A stretch of DNA of 12,632 nt from Balneolaceae bacterium (GTDB taxonomy: Bacteria > Bacteroidota > Rhodothermia > Balneolales > Balneolaceae). Shown piece by piece: positions 1-7,501 of the stretch. The position numbers and the translations under genes are program-made. The notes under the pieces are model-generated. The model was given only the letters and a program-made list of their open reading frames with translations. It made no database searches and was not told where the DNA came from. Where the stretch lies: the NCBI GenBank assembly GCA_007123985.1, contig SLGA01000295.1, positions 1 through 12,632 of the forward strand. The letters are read 5' to 3'. Position 1 is the stretch's first letter, and every line of letters starts with the position of its first letter.

Positions 1-1838
1 ATGGCTAAGCTGCCAAGTGCAAGTGTGTTTCTGAGGAGTGCATATTTTGGCCTGTAGTCACGCTTCAGAAGTGTTCGCATCATCACCTTGTAGTACTGCA
101 AAATTCTAGGAAGTGTGCGGTTTGTAAAAATTTCTGACAGTGGTTTGATGATGAACTTATAAGACAGATAGAAAAACAGAACCGAAAGTATAGTTACAAA
201 CAGTGTGGTTACATTTGCCATACCAATAGCTACGGCAAGAAATACCAACAGGGCAATACTCAGGCCTTTTACAAATGCAGATTTCTTTGCAGTTTTTTCA
301 TGATCCAGTTTTACCAAATATGCTGTTAACACAGGGTATAAAACCAGGGCTACAAACAGCGAACAGATCAGTACAATGATGAGTGTCATTGGCAGATAAC
401 CCATAAACTGCCCAATAATTCCCGGCCAGAATGTCATTGGGATAAAGGCCGCTAACAAAGTGGATGTTGCGGCTATCAGCGCGTAACCAACTTCATCGGT
501 AGCAAGCTTGGCTGCCTCAAACCGTTCATACCCCATTTCGCGGTACCGGTAAATATTCTCTACCACTACAATGGAATTATCAACAAGCAGGCCAAGGGCA
601 ATAATTAAACTGAACAGAATAATAAAGTTCACGGTTTGCCCAAGTGTAAGTAGCACAATAAAGCCTACCAGAATTGAGAGAGGTACTGCTGTACCCACAA
701 GTATGGCATTTCTCACACCAAGAAAAAACACCAGTACAAGAACAACAAACAACATACCGCTGATGATGCTGTTTTCAAGATCTGAGATGAGCTGAACGAT
801 ATCTTCACTAACATCGCCCGAAATAACTACGTTGGTGCCGGCCGGCAGTGCAAACTGGTCAACCACTTCAAAAATTTCGTTTGCTGTATCGAGTACGTTT
901 ACACCCGGGCGCTTTTTGATATTTAAACTGATTACCTGGTTGTCTTGAATCTGATCTTCCGGAAGATCAATTTTTGCACCGTTTTCGTCAATTTTATAGG
1001 CTCTCAGCCTGGCATAACTCTCACGGTCTTTAAAGCCAAACATCACTTCAGCAACATCGCGCATGTAAACAAGGCCCGGGCCGCGAGGGCCATCACCCAT
1101 CGGACGCGCAACCACAAGATTTTCAATCTCTGAGGGTTCATCAAATTCACCGCTCACACGAATCAGGTAACTCATCATATCCACATCAACCGTACCACCT
1201 GGAATAGTGAGATTTTGCCCCTGAATGGCATTAACGAGCTGTCCAAATGAAAGCCCGTAACCGTTCAATGCGGCCAGATCTACGTTTACCTGAACCTCAC
1301 GCTCTGTGCTGCCAATCACTTCCACTTCACGGATGCCTGATAATCCTTCAATTGTATCTTCAAGGCGTTCGGCTACCTCTGTTAACCTGGAAAGCGGATA
1401 ATCAGCGGATAGATTTATCGTCATGATTGGGAAATCGTCCAGATCAATCTCTATGATAAATGGCTCTTCTGCATCAGGTGGGAGATCTGTCCGTGCCAAA
1501 TCCACTCGCTCGCGTACGCGCTGGCTGGCTTCATTAAGGGGCACATCCAGGTCGAACTCAACAATAACACTGCTAAAACTTTCAGTAGTAGTTGACCGGA
1601 TATCCTTCACACCGTTAATACCCTGTAGTTCCCGTTCAATCGGCTGGGTAATAAGAGACTCCATATCCGATGGAGAAATTCCCGGGTAGATTGTATTGAC
1701 AATAAATATGGGTATCTCGATGGAAGGATTAGATTCCTTGGGAATTGTGCTGTAGCTGTAGGCGCCCGCAATCACCAAAATAGCCGTCAAAACAATGATG
1801 GCAGTTCGGTTTTTTAATGTGATTTCAGTCAGTTTCAT
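1..1838 (-). CDS. RND-family efflux transporter permease (AcrB/HAE1-like), C-terminus cut by window edge
   Basis: Inner-membrane, proton-driven pump subunit of a tripartite efflux system. The frame opens at ATG 1838 and stays open to base 1, giving 612 residues; family members are about 1000-1100, so the second porter half and TM8-12 lie outside. Residues 1-30 form TM1 after a short MKLTEITLKN start, then the periplasmic porter domain begins with the typical KESNPSIEIPIF segment and a GxxPxxxExxxxxPIE-like region. TM2-TM6 occupy about 330-510. The TM4 proton-relay motif reads LLVDNSIVVVENIYR, with D420 and N421 where AcrB has D407 and D408. After TM6, at about 522-567, there are two extra hydrophobic stretches in the cytoplasmic linker. 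It lies 39 bp downstream of the adaptor gene in the same direction, so it is co-transcribed. The substrate cannot be read from sequence; drugs, detergents or lipids are all possible. Confidence 0.95.
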   Translation of the reverse strand, partial: MKLTEITLKNRTAIIVLTAILVIAGAYSYSTIPKESNPSIEIPIFIVNTIYPGISPSDMESLITQPIERELQGINGVKDIRSTTTESFSSVIVEFDLDVPLNEASQRVRERVDLARTDLPPDAEEPFIIEIDLDDFPIMTINLSADYPLSRLTEVAERLEDTIEGLSGIREVEVIGSTEREVQVNVDLAALNGYGLSFGQLVNAIQGQNLTIPGGTVDVDMMSYLIRVSGEFDEPSEIENLVVARPMGDGPRGPGLVYMRDVAEVMFGFKDRESYARLRAYKIDENGAKIDLPEDQIQDNQVISLNIKKRPGVNVLDTANEIFEVVDQFALPAGTNVVISGDVSEDIVQLISDLENSIISGMLFVVLVLVFFLGVRNAILVGTAVPLSILVGFIVLLTLGQTVNFIILFSLIIALGLLVDNSIVVVENIYRYREMGYERFEAAKLATDEVGYALIAATSTLLAAFIPMTFWPGIIGQFMGYLPMTLIIVLICSLFVALVLYPVLTAYLVKLDHEKTAKKSAFVKGLSIALLVFLAVAIGMANVTTLFVTILSVLFFYLSYKFIIKPLSEIFTNRTLPRILQYYKVMMRTLLKRDYRPKYALLRNTLALGSLA

Positions 1839-1877
1839 AACTTATTTATGCTCAACGTTTTTAGGCTTTGGCCGGAT

Positions 1878-2996
1878 TTATTGGATTGACGCAGTGGGTC
1901 TGTCTGCTTGGCGCAACCTTTCTGCCCTCTCGAGATTACTTTCGTTGCTGATAATATTTAGTTCATCCCCGGAACTCAGTGTTCTCATGCCGGAAACCAC
2001 TACTTCATCACCTTCTTCCAGGCCTTCTACAACCTGAATAAGCGGACCGGATGCCAGCCCTGTACGGATATTTACAAGCTCAGCTACTTTTCTTCCGTTA
2101 TCCTCGATCGATCGAAACACGGTAATACCTTCTTCATCTCTTAAAACAGCTGTTCGCGGAATAATGATTACATCTGTAAGTGTTGATCGTTTTATGTGCA
2201 CATCAACAACCATATCCGGTTTAATGCGCTCTCCGGGGTTTTCAAGCTCAATCTCTACGGTAAACGTTCTTGTATCCGGATCAATAACATTGCCTGCGTA
2301 ACTTATCTGGCTGGCAACCACTTCGTTGCCTAATGTTCTCATGGAGATCGTCGCTTCCGAACCCTCACCAATCTCTCCGGCATAACGCTCGGGTATTCCG
2401 GCAAGAATTCGTACTCTGTCTGTATTTACAAGCCTCACAACTGGCTGCCCGGGATTAATCAGTTCACCGGTTCTTACCATTCTTTCTTCCACTCTGCCGC
2501 TAAATGGAGCTTCAATATTAGAGTCCTGTAGCATTTTTTCTGCCTGATTGAACTGTGCTCTTGCCTGATCCCGCTGAGCCCTTGCACTTCTGAAATCCTG
2601 CGTGCTTATTATCGAGTCTGCATACAAAGCTTCCAGCCTGTTGAATGTGTCGTCGGCAAGCTCATAACCGGTTTTGGCCGCATCAAACTGCGCTTGAATA
2701 ACCCTGTCATCGAGCCGGGCAATCACTCCGCCACGCTGTATCTGGTCGCCCCGATCACTTATTGACAAAATTCTGCCTGATGCTTCTGCTGATATAGTGG
2801 CATCCTCAAGTGCTTCAACAGTACCCGTAAGTCTGATAAAATCCTCAAAGTCTCCCTGAACAATAGTAACCGTTTCAACTGGTATTAGCCTGGCCCCGTT
2901 GTTGTTGTTTTCACTCGTTTCCGGTTCCCCATTACAGGATATCAGTAGAGCCGATATCAATAGAGTTAATCCTAATTTAGTCCCTGTTTTCAACAT
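1878..2996 (-). CDS. RND efflux periplasmic adaptor (membrane fusion protein), lipoprotein
   Basis: Links the RND permease to the outer-membrane channel in the periplasm. It has 372 residues, normal for the HlyD/AcrA family. The N-terminus is a lipoprotein signal peptide with lipobox L18-I19-S20-C21, followed by an Asn/Glu-rich linker, so the mature protein is anchored by acylated Cys21. Visible domains in order are the first lipoyl half (about 67-96), an alpha-hairpin coiled coil rich in Ala/Gln/Arg (about 97-158), the second lipoyl half beginning IEAPFSGRV (161-189), a beta-barrel with the DTRTFTVEIEL signature (about 195-270), and a membrane-proximal domain starting near IPRTAV (279-284). 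The start is ATG at 2996, which gives the clean signal peptide; the Shine-Dalgarno is weak. It lies between the TolC-like gene (29 bp upstream) and the RND permease (39 bp downstream), so the three form one operon. Confidence 0.95.
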   Translation of the reverse strand: MLKTGTKLGLTLLISALLISCNGEPETSENNNNGARLIPVETVTIVQGDFEDFIRLTGTVEALEDATISAEASGRILSISDRGDQIQRGGVIARLDDRVIQAQFDAAKTGYELADDTFNRLEALYADSIISTQDFRSARAQRDQARAQFNQAEKMLQDSNIEAPFSGRVEERMVRTGELINPGQPVVRLVNTDRVRILAGIPERYAGEIGEGSEATISMRTLGNEVVASQISYAGNVIDPDTRTFTVEIELENPGERIKPDMVVDVHIKRSTLTDVIIIPRTAVLRDEEGITVFRSIEDNGRKVAELVNIRTGLASGPLIQVVEGLEEGDEVVVSGMRTLSSGDELNIISNESNLERAERLRQADRPTASIQ

Positions 2997-3025
2997 TTCT
3001 GTGGTTATTTGTGTTTTAAAAAAAA

Positions 3026-4618
3026 TTAGTCGTTAAGTATTGGCATGCCAATAGCTTTTTCGTAATTACTTAGAGCAACCAGGTAATCATACACAGCCGA
3101 GAGGTAGTTTACCCTGCTTTGATCGAGAAGCGAAGAAGCCTGTCTCTCCTGAAGTGGTGTACCAACACCCTCCTGAAGTCTGGAAAGCGCAAATTCGTAG
3201 TTTAACTGTGCCTGTTCGATGTTCCGTTGTTGGCTATCAATTCTTCGCAGTGAATTTTCAAGATTTTTTACGGCCTGATCAATTTCCAGGTAAATAGCAT
3301 TCTTTTGAAATTCCCGGTCGATCTCTGCCTGCCGGATCGATATTTTGCTCTGCTCAACGCGCATTCTCGTCTGGAAACCGTTAAAAATAGTCCAATTGAA
3401 TTGAATCCCAACGGCTACAGCCGGATTCCAATAAGAGTTATCAAAAAATCGTCTCGACTCGGAAGTGAATGTAAAATCCTGCCCTTCAACCGGACGAACC
3501 GATGTTCGGTTTGATGGTACCTGGCCTATATAAGCAGCATTTGCAAAAGCACTCACGGTTGGCAAATAACCGGATCGTGTTATTTCCTGTTCAACATTCA
3601 GGAGCTCTATCAGGCCTTCGGTCTGCCGAACATCAGGGCGTTGCTGAATAGCAATTTCGTAGGCTATTTGAGAATCCAGTGTTTCCGGAAGCATACTGTC
3701 ATTATACTCAAGCGATCCACGAAGATGAACTTTCGTCCTTGTTGGAATACCGAGCTGCAATGCAAGATTTTTTACTGCAAGCTCTGATTGATTTTCAACC
3801 TCAATCAGGCTGGTTTCAAGATTTACCAGTTCAACTTCTGCACTTATTCGATCGTACCTTGAAAGAATTCCTGCCTGAACTGCCTTAGCCGTTTCATCTA
3901 CAGTATCCCGAAGACGTTCTACACTTGAGCGAAGTACTTCAACCTGCTCTTTTGCAAGAAGTGCAGTATAAAATGATGTGCGAATTTGGTCAGCTACTGT
4001 TTGCTGATCAAATTTAATCTGCTCTTCATTCAATTCACGAACCTGTCGCGCACCTCGAATTGCGGCAAAAGCTGCACCATTATAGATGGTTTGGTTAAGT
4101 GAAAGCCCAAACTGAAACTGATTTTCCACGGCAAAAGGGTTGCCGCCATCAAGCCCCGGTGGTGTGATACCCGCTTCTTCAAACCCGGCCCGCTGCCTGT
4201 CAAAAAATTCATCGATGGGAATTGGCTCTGTATTTGGGTCGTCATCGGTTCTGGCTGCCTCGTTATATGCAAGCCAATCAAGCGCGCCAAGTGTTTCAAA
4301 AAGGCCGCCGGCATCAGAACCTGCAAAAGGATTCGGTGTTTGAAGATTCCGGGTGTAGTTTCCTGACGCAGAAATCTGTGGATAAACAGATCCCCATGCT
4401 TCACGAATTTGTGCCTCTGCATTTTCAATATCAAGTAAACCCTTTCTCAGCATATAATTGTTTATCAGGGCAATCTGAAGCGCTTCATCAATGGTAATTG
4501 TAATTTCTTCAGGAATTTCGCCGGCCTGAACATTTACCGACTGCGCCTTTGTCCCCGATATGCCGCTCACTAAGATGATCAATGCCGCAAGCAAGAGCGT
4601 TGGTATTACTTTATCCAT
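3026..4618 (-). CDS. TolC-like outer-membrane efflux protein (OEP family)
   Basis: Outer-membrane exit channel of the RND pump. I start it at ATG 4618 (530 residues). The longer frame to 4660 opens with TTG and puts 14 polar residues ahead of the signal peptide. From the ATG the N-terminus is a classic Sec signal (MDKVIP, then a Leu/Ile/Ala-rich core ending near GTKA). Two OEP repeats follow. Each has long amphipathic helices (for example QIRTSFYTALLAKEQVEVL in repeat 1 and the IDQAVKNLENSLRRIDSQQRN region in repeat 2) and short beta-strands (SVYPQISASGNYTRN, GIQFNWTIFNGF). An unusually long acidic, Pro/Gly-rich insert of about 70 residues (roughly residues 95-165) lies in the first beta-hairpin, probably an extracellular loop. 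It is the first structural gene after tetR, separated by 73 bp. No strong Shine-Dalgarno is visible. Confidence 0.93.
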   Translation of the reverse strand: MDKVIPTLLLAALIILVSGISGTKAQSVNVQAGEIPEEITITIDEALQIALINNYMLRKGLLDIENAEAQIREAWGSVYPQISASGNYTRNLQTPNPFAGSDAGGLFETLGALDWLAYNEAARTDDDPNTEPIPIDEFFDRQRAGFEEAGITPPGLDGGNPFAVENQFQFGLSLNQTIYNGAAFAAIRGARQVRELNEEQIKFDQQTVADQIRTSFYTALLAKEQVEVLRSSVERLRDTVDETAKAVQAGILSRYDRISAEVELVNLETSLIEVENQSELAVKNLALQLGIPTRTKVHLRGSLEYNDSMLPETLDSQIAYEIAIQQRPDVRQTEGLIELLNVEQEITRSGYLPTVSAFANAAYIGQVPSNRTSVRPVEGQDFTFTSESRRFFDNSYWNPAVAVGIQFNWTIFNGFQTRMRVEQSKISIRQAEIDREFQKNAIYLEIDQAVKNLENSLRRIDSQQRNIEQAQLNYEFALSRLQEGVGTPLQERQASSLLDQSRVNYLSAVYDYLVALSNYEKAIGMPILND

Positions 4619-4691
4619 ATTTAAACTGTGACTCTGAATTTTATTTTTTGAATCAACCAAGTATTACGATGATACAAATTGATAGTTTCAA

Positions 4692-5360
4692 CTAATTTTT
4701 TGACTGTTGGTCATTTTTCATTCCGGTACCCAACAAATTAATGAAGCCGTGTACCAGTGTGTTGAGACTGAACTCAACATCGTCAAGTATTTGCAAATGA
4801 TTTCCTTTTTGTTTCATGAAAGAAATATTGACCACCCCTTTCGAGGCGCCCCATATTATAAGTGCAAGTTCACGTGGTTCAAATGTATTTTTGATGGATC
4901 CGTCGTGCATACCGATCTGCAGAGCCCGTACAATGTAGGTCATCGCCTCTTTGGCATTTAGTTCACATCGGGCAACAAGATCGCTTTTTGCTGTAACTTC
5001 ATCATTCAAAATGTTTTCGTAGTAGTTGAACGCGTGAAAATACACAGGATTTTTCTGTACAAAATTCAGGTATGTAACCCCGATTCTCTCAACAAGCTGC
5101 ATGCCTGGAAGTTCTTCTAATAGCACTTTCCCCATCTGATGGTTCAGCAATTTCGAGCCACGCTCGCAAATGGCAAGATAAATGGCAGCCTTACTTTTAA
5201 AATGCAAATAGAGAGTGCCTTTACCAACACCGGCTCCCTCTGCTATCTCATCCATCGTTGAGCTTTCAAAGCCTCTTTCTGAGATGATCTGTTCAGCTAC
5301 ATCAATAATTAGTTCCCTTCGGGCAATTTTTTCGCGCTCTTTCCTAGTCAGTTTTTGCAT
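4692..5360 (-). CDS. TetR/AcrR-family transcriptional repressor of the adjacent RND pump
   Basis: DNA-binding regulator of 222 residues, the usual TetR size. I start at ATG 5360; the extra four codons to 5372 begin with TTG and lie over the operator-like site. The N-terminal HTH is clear: a basic leader (RKEREKIARRELIIDVAEQI), then FESSTMDEIAEGAGVGKGTLYLHFKSK at about residues 31-57, which holds the recognition helix. The C-terminal ligand-binding domain is all-helical and diverged, as is normal, so the inducer cannot be predicted. It is the first gene of the tetR / outer-membrane factor / adaptor / permease array, all on one strand, which argues for local autoregulation. The same 15-bp dyad sequence lies immediately upstream of its ATG and again overlapping its last codons. 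Confidence 0.93.
   Translation of the reverse strand: MQKLTRKEREKIARRELIIDVAEQIISERGFESSTMDEIAEGAGVGKGTLYLHFKSKAAIYLAICERGSKLLNHQMGKVLLEELPGMQLVERIGVTYLNFVQKNPVYFHAFNYYENILNDEVTAKSDLVARCELNAKEAMTYIVRALQIGMHDGSIKNTFEPRELALIIWGASKGVVNISFMKQKGNHLQILDDVEFSLNTLVHGFINLLGTGMKNDQQSKN
4699..4713 (-). promoter_or_regulatory. Putative TetR operator, pump-proximal copy
   Basis: Read on the minus strand the site is TGACCAACAGTCAAA, with arms TGAC and GTCA around a 5-bp centre. It is identical over 15 bp to the site upstream of tetR and in the same orientation relative to transcription. It overlaps the final codons of tetR (Lys-Asn-Asp-Gln-Gln-Ser-Lys) and lies about 80-95 bp upstream of the outer-membrane factor ATG, where a promoter for the pump genes could sit. 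Assignment to this TetR is inference from position and repetition. Confidence 0.55.
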
Positions 5361-5365
5361 AAATG

Positions 5366-5380
5366 TGACCAACAGTCAAA
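5366..5380 (-). promoter_or_regulatory. Putative TetR operator, tetR-leader copy
   Basis: The plus-strand text TGACCAACAGTCAAA is an inverted copy of the site at the other end of tetR. The TGAC/GTCA dyad begins 6 bp upstream of the tetR ATG, so a bound repressor would block transcription or early elongation of tetR and of the pump operon behind it. This is the expected geometry for an autoregulated TetR cassette. Confidence 0.6.
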
Positions 5381-5396
5381 TAATGAATTTCAGTCA

Positions 5397-5436
5397 CAAA
5401 ATTAAGTAATTATCCATTTCGTTCCTACAAATTCAA
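5397..5436 (-). promoter_or_regulatory. Candidate tetR promoter
   Basis: On the minus strand TTGAAT (5431-5436) and GATAAT (5409-5414) are 16 bp apart, a passable housekeeping promoter. A Bacteroidota-style TAATTTTG (-7 type TAnnTTTG) at 5397-5404 is an alternative. Either would start transcription a short distance upstream of the operator-like site at 5366-5380. This is weak evidence in an A+T-rich gap. Confidence 0.3.
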
Positions 5437-5509
5437 ATTTTTATCTGATGGATTAAAATCGGCAGATAGTTTTCTTCTGAAACGTATTTTAAGCCCTCAT
5501 TCAAACTTT

Positions 5510-5539
5510 TTGCAAATTTTTTTGTAAAGCTGATACATA
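5510..5539 (+). promoter_or_regulatory. Candidate promoter for the EamA transporter gene
   Basis: TTGCAA (5510-5515) and TACATA (5534-5539) are separated by 18 bp in the divergent gap. A start would fall near 5546, right at a small palindrome (GTAAAA-AC-TTTTAC, 5548-5561), leaving a leader of about 80 bases. The assignment is tentative because the gap is A+T rich and matches occur easily. Confidence 0.22.
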
Positions 5540-5586
5540 CATAGGGTGTAAAAACTTTTACGCACTGCATAGTTTGCAGAGAATTC

Positions 5587-5599
5587 ACAGAAATTCTGT
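5587..5599. promoter_or_regulatory. Perfect 6-bp palindrome in EamA leader, possible operator
   Basis: ACAGAAATTCTGT has 6-bp arms around a single central base, 30 bp upstream of the EamA ATG. It is compact enough to be a dimer binding site. No regulator gene other than tetR is nearby, and it does not resemble the TGAC/GTCA sites. A role is inferred only. Confidence 0.25.
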
Positions 5600-5628
5600 C
5601 TATTTTCTGCGCTTCTAAAAGTGCGTGC

Positions 5629-6522
5629 ATGGATCAAAAAAAGAAAGCTCTTATTGCTGACCTCTCTCTTCTGGGAATTGCTGTAGTTTGGGCACTTAAT
5701 TTCACTGTTATTAAGTCCAGCCTTTCCGAAATAGATCCTTATTCATTTAACGCATTGCGATTTATACTTGCCACCTCTTTCATGTGGATTATAATTGCTA
5801 AGAAAAAAGCATGGTTCAGAATTCACAGAACCGACTGGAAATTTCTTATTCCGCTAGGCCTGCTTGGAAATTTACTCTATCAATGGCTGTTTATAATCGG
5901 CATTAATTTTACTCTTGCCGCAAACGCTGCTGTACTCCTTGGTACCATACCAATCTGGGTGGCGCTTCTATCGCATGTTTTTTCCATCGAATTGCTAAAT
6001 CGCCTGAAAGGATTGGGTGTAATTCTGGCCTTTGCTGGTGTAGCCGGCATCATGATATTCGGTAAAAATCCGATCTCATTCGGATCTGAAACCTTTTTGG
6101 GTGACTTCCTCATCCTGATTGCTGCCGTTGTGTGGGCGCTTTTTACAATTTATTCAAAAAACTTTCTTACAAGATACACTCCTCTTCAATTTTCTGCATT
6201 TATGACTACCATTGGGGCTATCTCACTCATTCTGATCGCCATTCCATTTGCCGGAGAAACAGACTGGCAGCAGGTATCACTTGCAGCCTGGGGCGGAGTA
6301 TTTTACAGCGGCCTGTTGGCAATCGGAGTGGCGTATATTATCTGGAACAACGGTATCATGAATGTTGGCGCCGTAAGAACTGCTACTTATCAAAACCTGG
6401 TACCTGTACTGGGATTAATTTTTGGTATTGTTTTGCTTGGAGAGAGTTTGCAGCCACTTCAATACGTGGGTTCTGCAATCGTAATTATAGGAATTGTCTT
6501 CACCCGATACGGTAAAATCTGA
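5629..6522 (+). CDS. EamA/DMT-superfamily inner-membrane transporter
   Basis: Metabolite or amino-acid exporter-like protein of the drug/metabolite transporter superfamily, with 297 residues and about ten hydrophobic helices in two EamA repeats (roughly residues 10-143 and 152-292). Family marks are the opening GIAVVWALNFTVIKSSL, where each repeat starts with a Trp-containing helix, the echo in repeat 2 (LIAAVVWALFTIYSKN), and the late RTATYQNLVPVLGLIFG followed by LLGESL, typical of RhaT/YdcZ-like members. The substrate is not predictable. The ATG at 5629 begins a short basic cytoplasmic tail (DQKKKALIADL), as expected; no clear Shine-Dalgarno is present. It is divergent from tetR across a 268-bp gap and converges on pyrB with only 8 bp between stop codons and no visible terminator. 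Confidence 0.9.
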   Translation: MDQKKKALIADLSLLGIAVVWALNFTVIKSSLSEIDPYSFNALRFILATSFMWIIIAKKKAWFRIHRTDWKFLIPLGLLGNLLYQWLFIIGINFTLAANAAVLLGTIPIWVALLSHVFSIELLNRLKGLGVILAFAGVAGIMIFGKNPISFGSETFLGDFLILIAAVVWALFTIYSKNFLTRYTPLQFSAFMTTIGAISLILIAIPFAGETDWQQVSLAAWGGVFYSGLLAIGVAYIIWNNGIMNVGAVRTATYQNLVPVLGLIFGIVLLGESLQPLQYVGSAIVIIGIVFTRYGKI

Positions 6523-6530
6523 GCATCTGT

Positions 6531-7487
6531 CTAAATTCTTGTTCCGCCACTCAGCAGGTATAAAATTGCCATTCTCACAGCAAGTCCGTTTGTAACCTGA
6601 TTCAGGATATGTGCACGCCCGCTATCGGCTACTTCACTTTCAAGTTCAACCCCCCTGTTAATCGGGCCGGGATGCATGATCATAAAATCGGGATACTTTT
6701 CGAGATGAGACATTTTAATCCCAAACGTTTCATGATATTCCCGAAGGCTTGGAAACAGATCAGTTGCACCTCCTATTCTCTCCATCTGGATACGCAGTGC
6801 CATTGCAACATCACACCAGGCAAGGGTTTCATCAAGATTATAGGATACATTTGCACCAAGCGTATCAACAAATACCGGCATGAGAGATTTTGGCCCGCAG
6901 ATGGTTACCTCAGCCCCAAGTTTAAGCAGGCCGGTTATGTTTGAACGAACCACACGGCTGTGGCTGATATCTCCGATAATGGCCACTTTCTTGCCGCGAA
7001 GATCGGGATGAATCTGCCGGATTGTAAACATATCGAGCAGGGCCTGGGTTGGGTGTTCGTGGGCACCGTCTCCGGCGTTTATGATGGATGCATCTACACA
7101 CCGTGTTAAGAAATGCGGAACTCCCGGACTTTCGTGCCGCACTACCACCATATCAATTTTCATGGAGCTTATGTTGCGGATGGTATCTTTCAGGGATTCA
7201 CCTTTTCGCGTACTTGATGTACTTGCTGAAAAATTCACCACATCGGCACCCATCCGTTTCTGAGCAAGCTCGAACGAGAGCCTGGTTCGGGTGCTGTTTT
7301 CGTAGAATAAATTGACGATGGTTTTATCCCGAAGGGTAGGTACTTTAGGAACAGGACGCTCTAAAACTTCGCGGAATGTTTTTGCTTGTTCGAGCACAAA
7401 AAGGATCTCTTCAGCTGAGTAATTGTACAGGCCAAGCAGGTGCTTTTGCTTAAACTCGAACCTATCTGCTGGTTGCGATTTTTCCAT
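6531..7487 (-). CDS. pyrB: Aspartate carbamoyltransferase catalytic subunit
   Basis: Condenses carbamoyl phosphate with L-aspartate to N-carbamoyl-aspartate, the committed step of de novo pyrimidine synthesis in the cytoplasm. It has 318 residues from ATG 7487, a normal length. Catalytic motifs are intact: FYENSTRTR with S65-T-R-T-R69 (carbamoyl phosphate), SSTRKGES with K95, HEHPTQ (143-148), and HPGPINRGVE (272-281) near the C-terminus. The start is chosen because a strong GGAGG-type Shine-Dalgarno precedes this ATG; one codon upstream is a TTG. The upstream pyrR stop overlaps it as TGATG, so the two are translationally coupled. No pyrI regulatory subunit is adjacent, so feedback control may rest on PyrR. 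Confidence 0.96.
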   Translation of the reverse strand: MEKSQPADRFEFKQKHLLGLYNYSAEEILFVLEQAKTFREVLERPVPKVPTLRDKTIVNLFYENSTRTRLSFELAQKRMGADVVNFSASTSSTRKGESLKDTIRNISSMKIDMVVVRHESPGVPHFLTRCVDASIINAGDGAHEHPTQALLDMFTIRQIHPDLRGKKVAIIGDISHSRVVRSNITGLLKLGAEVTICGPKSLMPVFVDTLGANVSYNLDETLAWCDVAMALRIQMERIGGATDLFPSLREYHETFGIKMSHLEKYPDFMIMHPGPINRGVELESEVADSGRAHILNQVTNGLAVRMAILYLLSGGTRI

Positions 7488-7501
7488 CAATCCCCCCTCC
7501 C
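7485..7501 (-). promoter_or_regulatory. Strong Shine-Dalgarno and TGATG coupling junction for pyrB
   Basis: On the minus strand the end of pyrR reads GGAGGGGGGATTGATGG. A full GGAGG lies just ahead of the pyrB ATG, and the pyrR TGA shares its A with that ATG. This fixes the pyrB start. It is one of the few strong ribosome-binding sites in the window, which suggests that pyrB translation re-initiates behind pyrR. Confidence 0.8.

Noticed and set aside
4030..4434. 134-residue minus-strand frame inside the TolC-like gene
   Set aside because: Lies in another frame of the same strand as the clear OEP gene; sequence looks random.
4619..4660. Upstream extension of the TolC-like protein to 4660
   Set aside because: It starts with TTG and adds 14 polar residues before a good signal peptide; ATG 4618 is far more plausible.
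5433..5630. 65-residue minus-strand frame in the tetR/EamA gap
   Set aside because: No recognisable domain, no Shine-Dalgarno, and it ends in the A+T-rich regulatory gap; it touches the EamA ATG from the opposite strand. Judged spurious.
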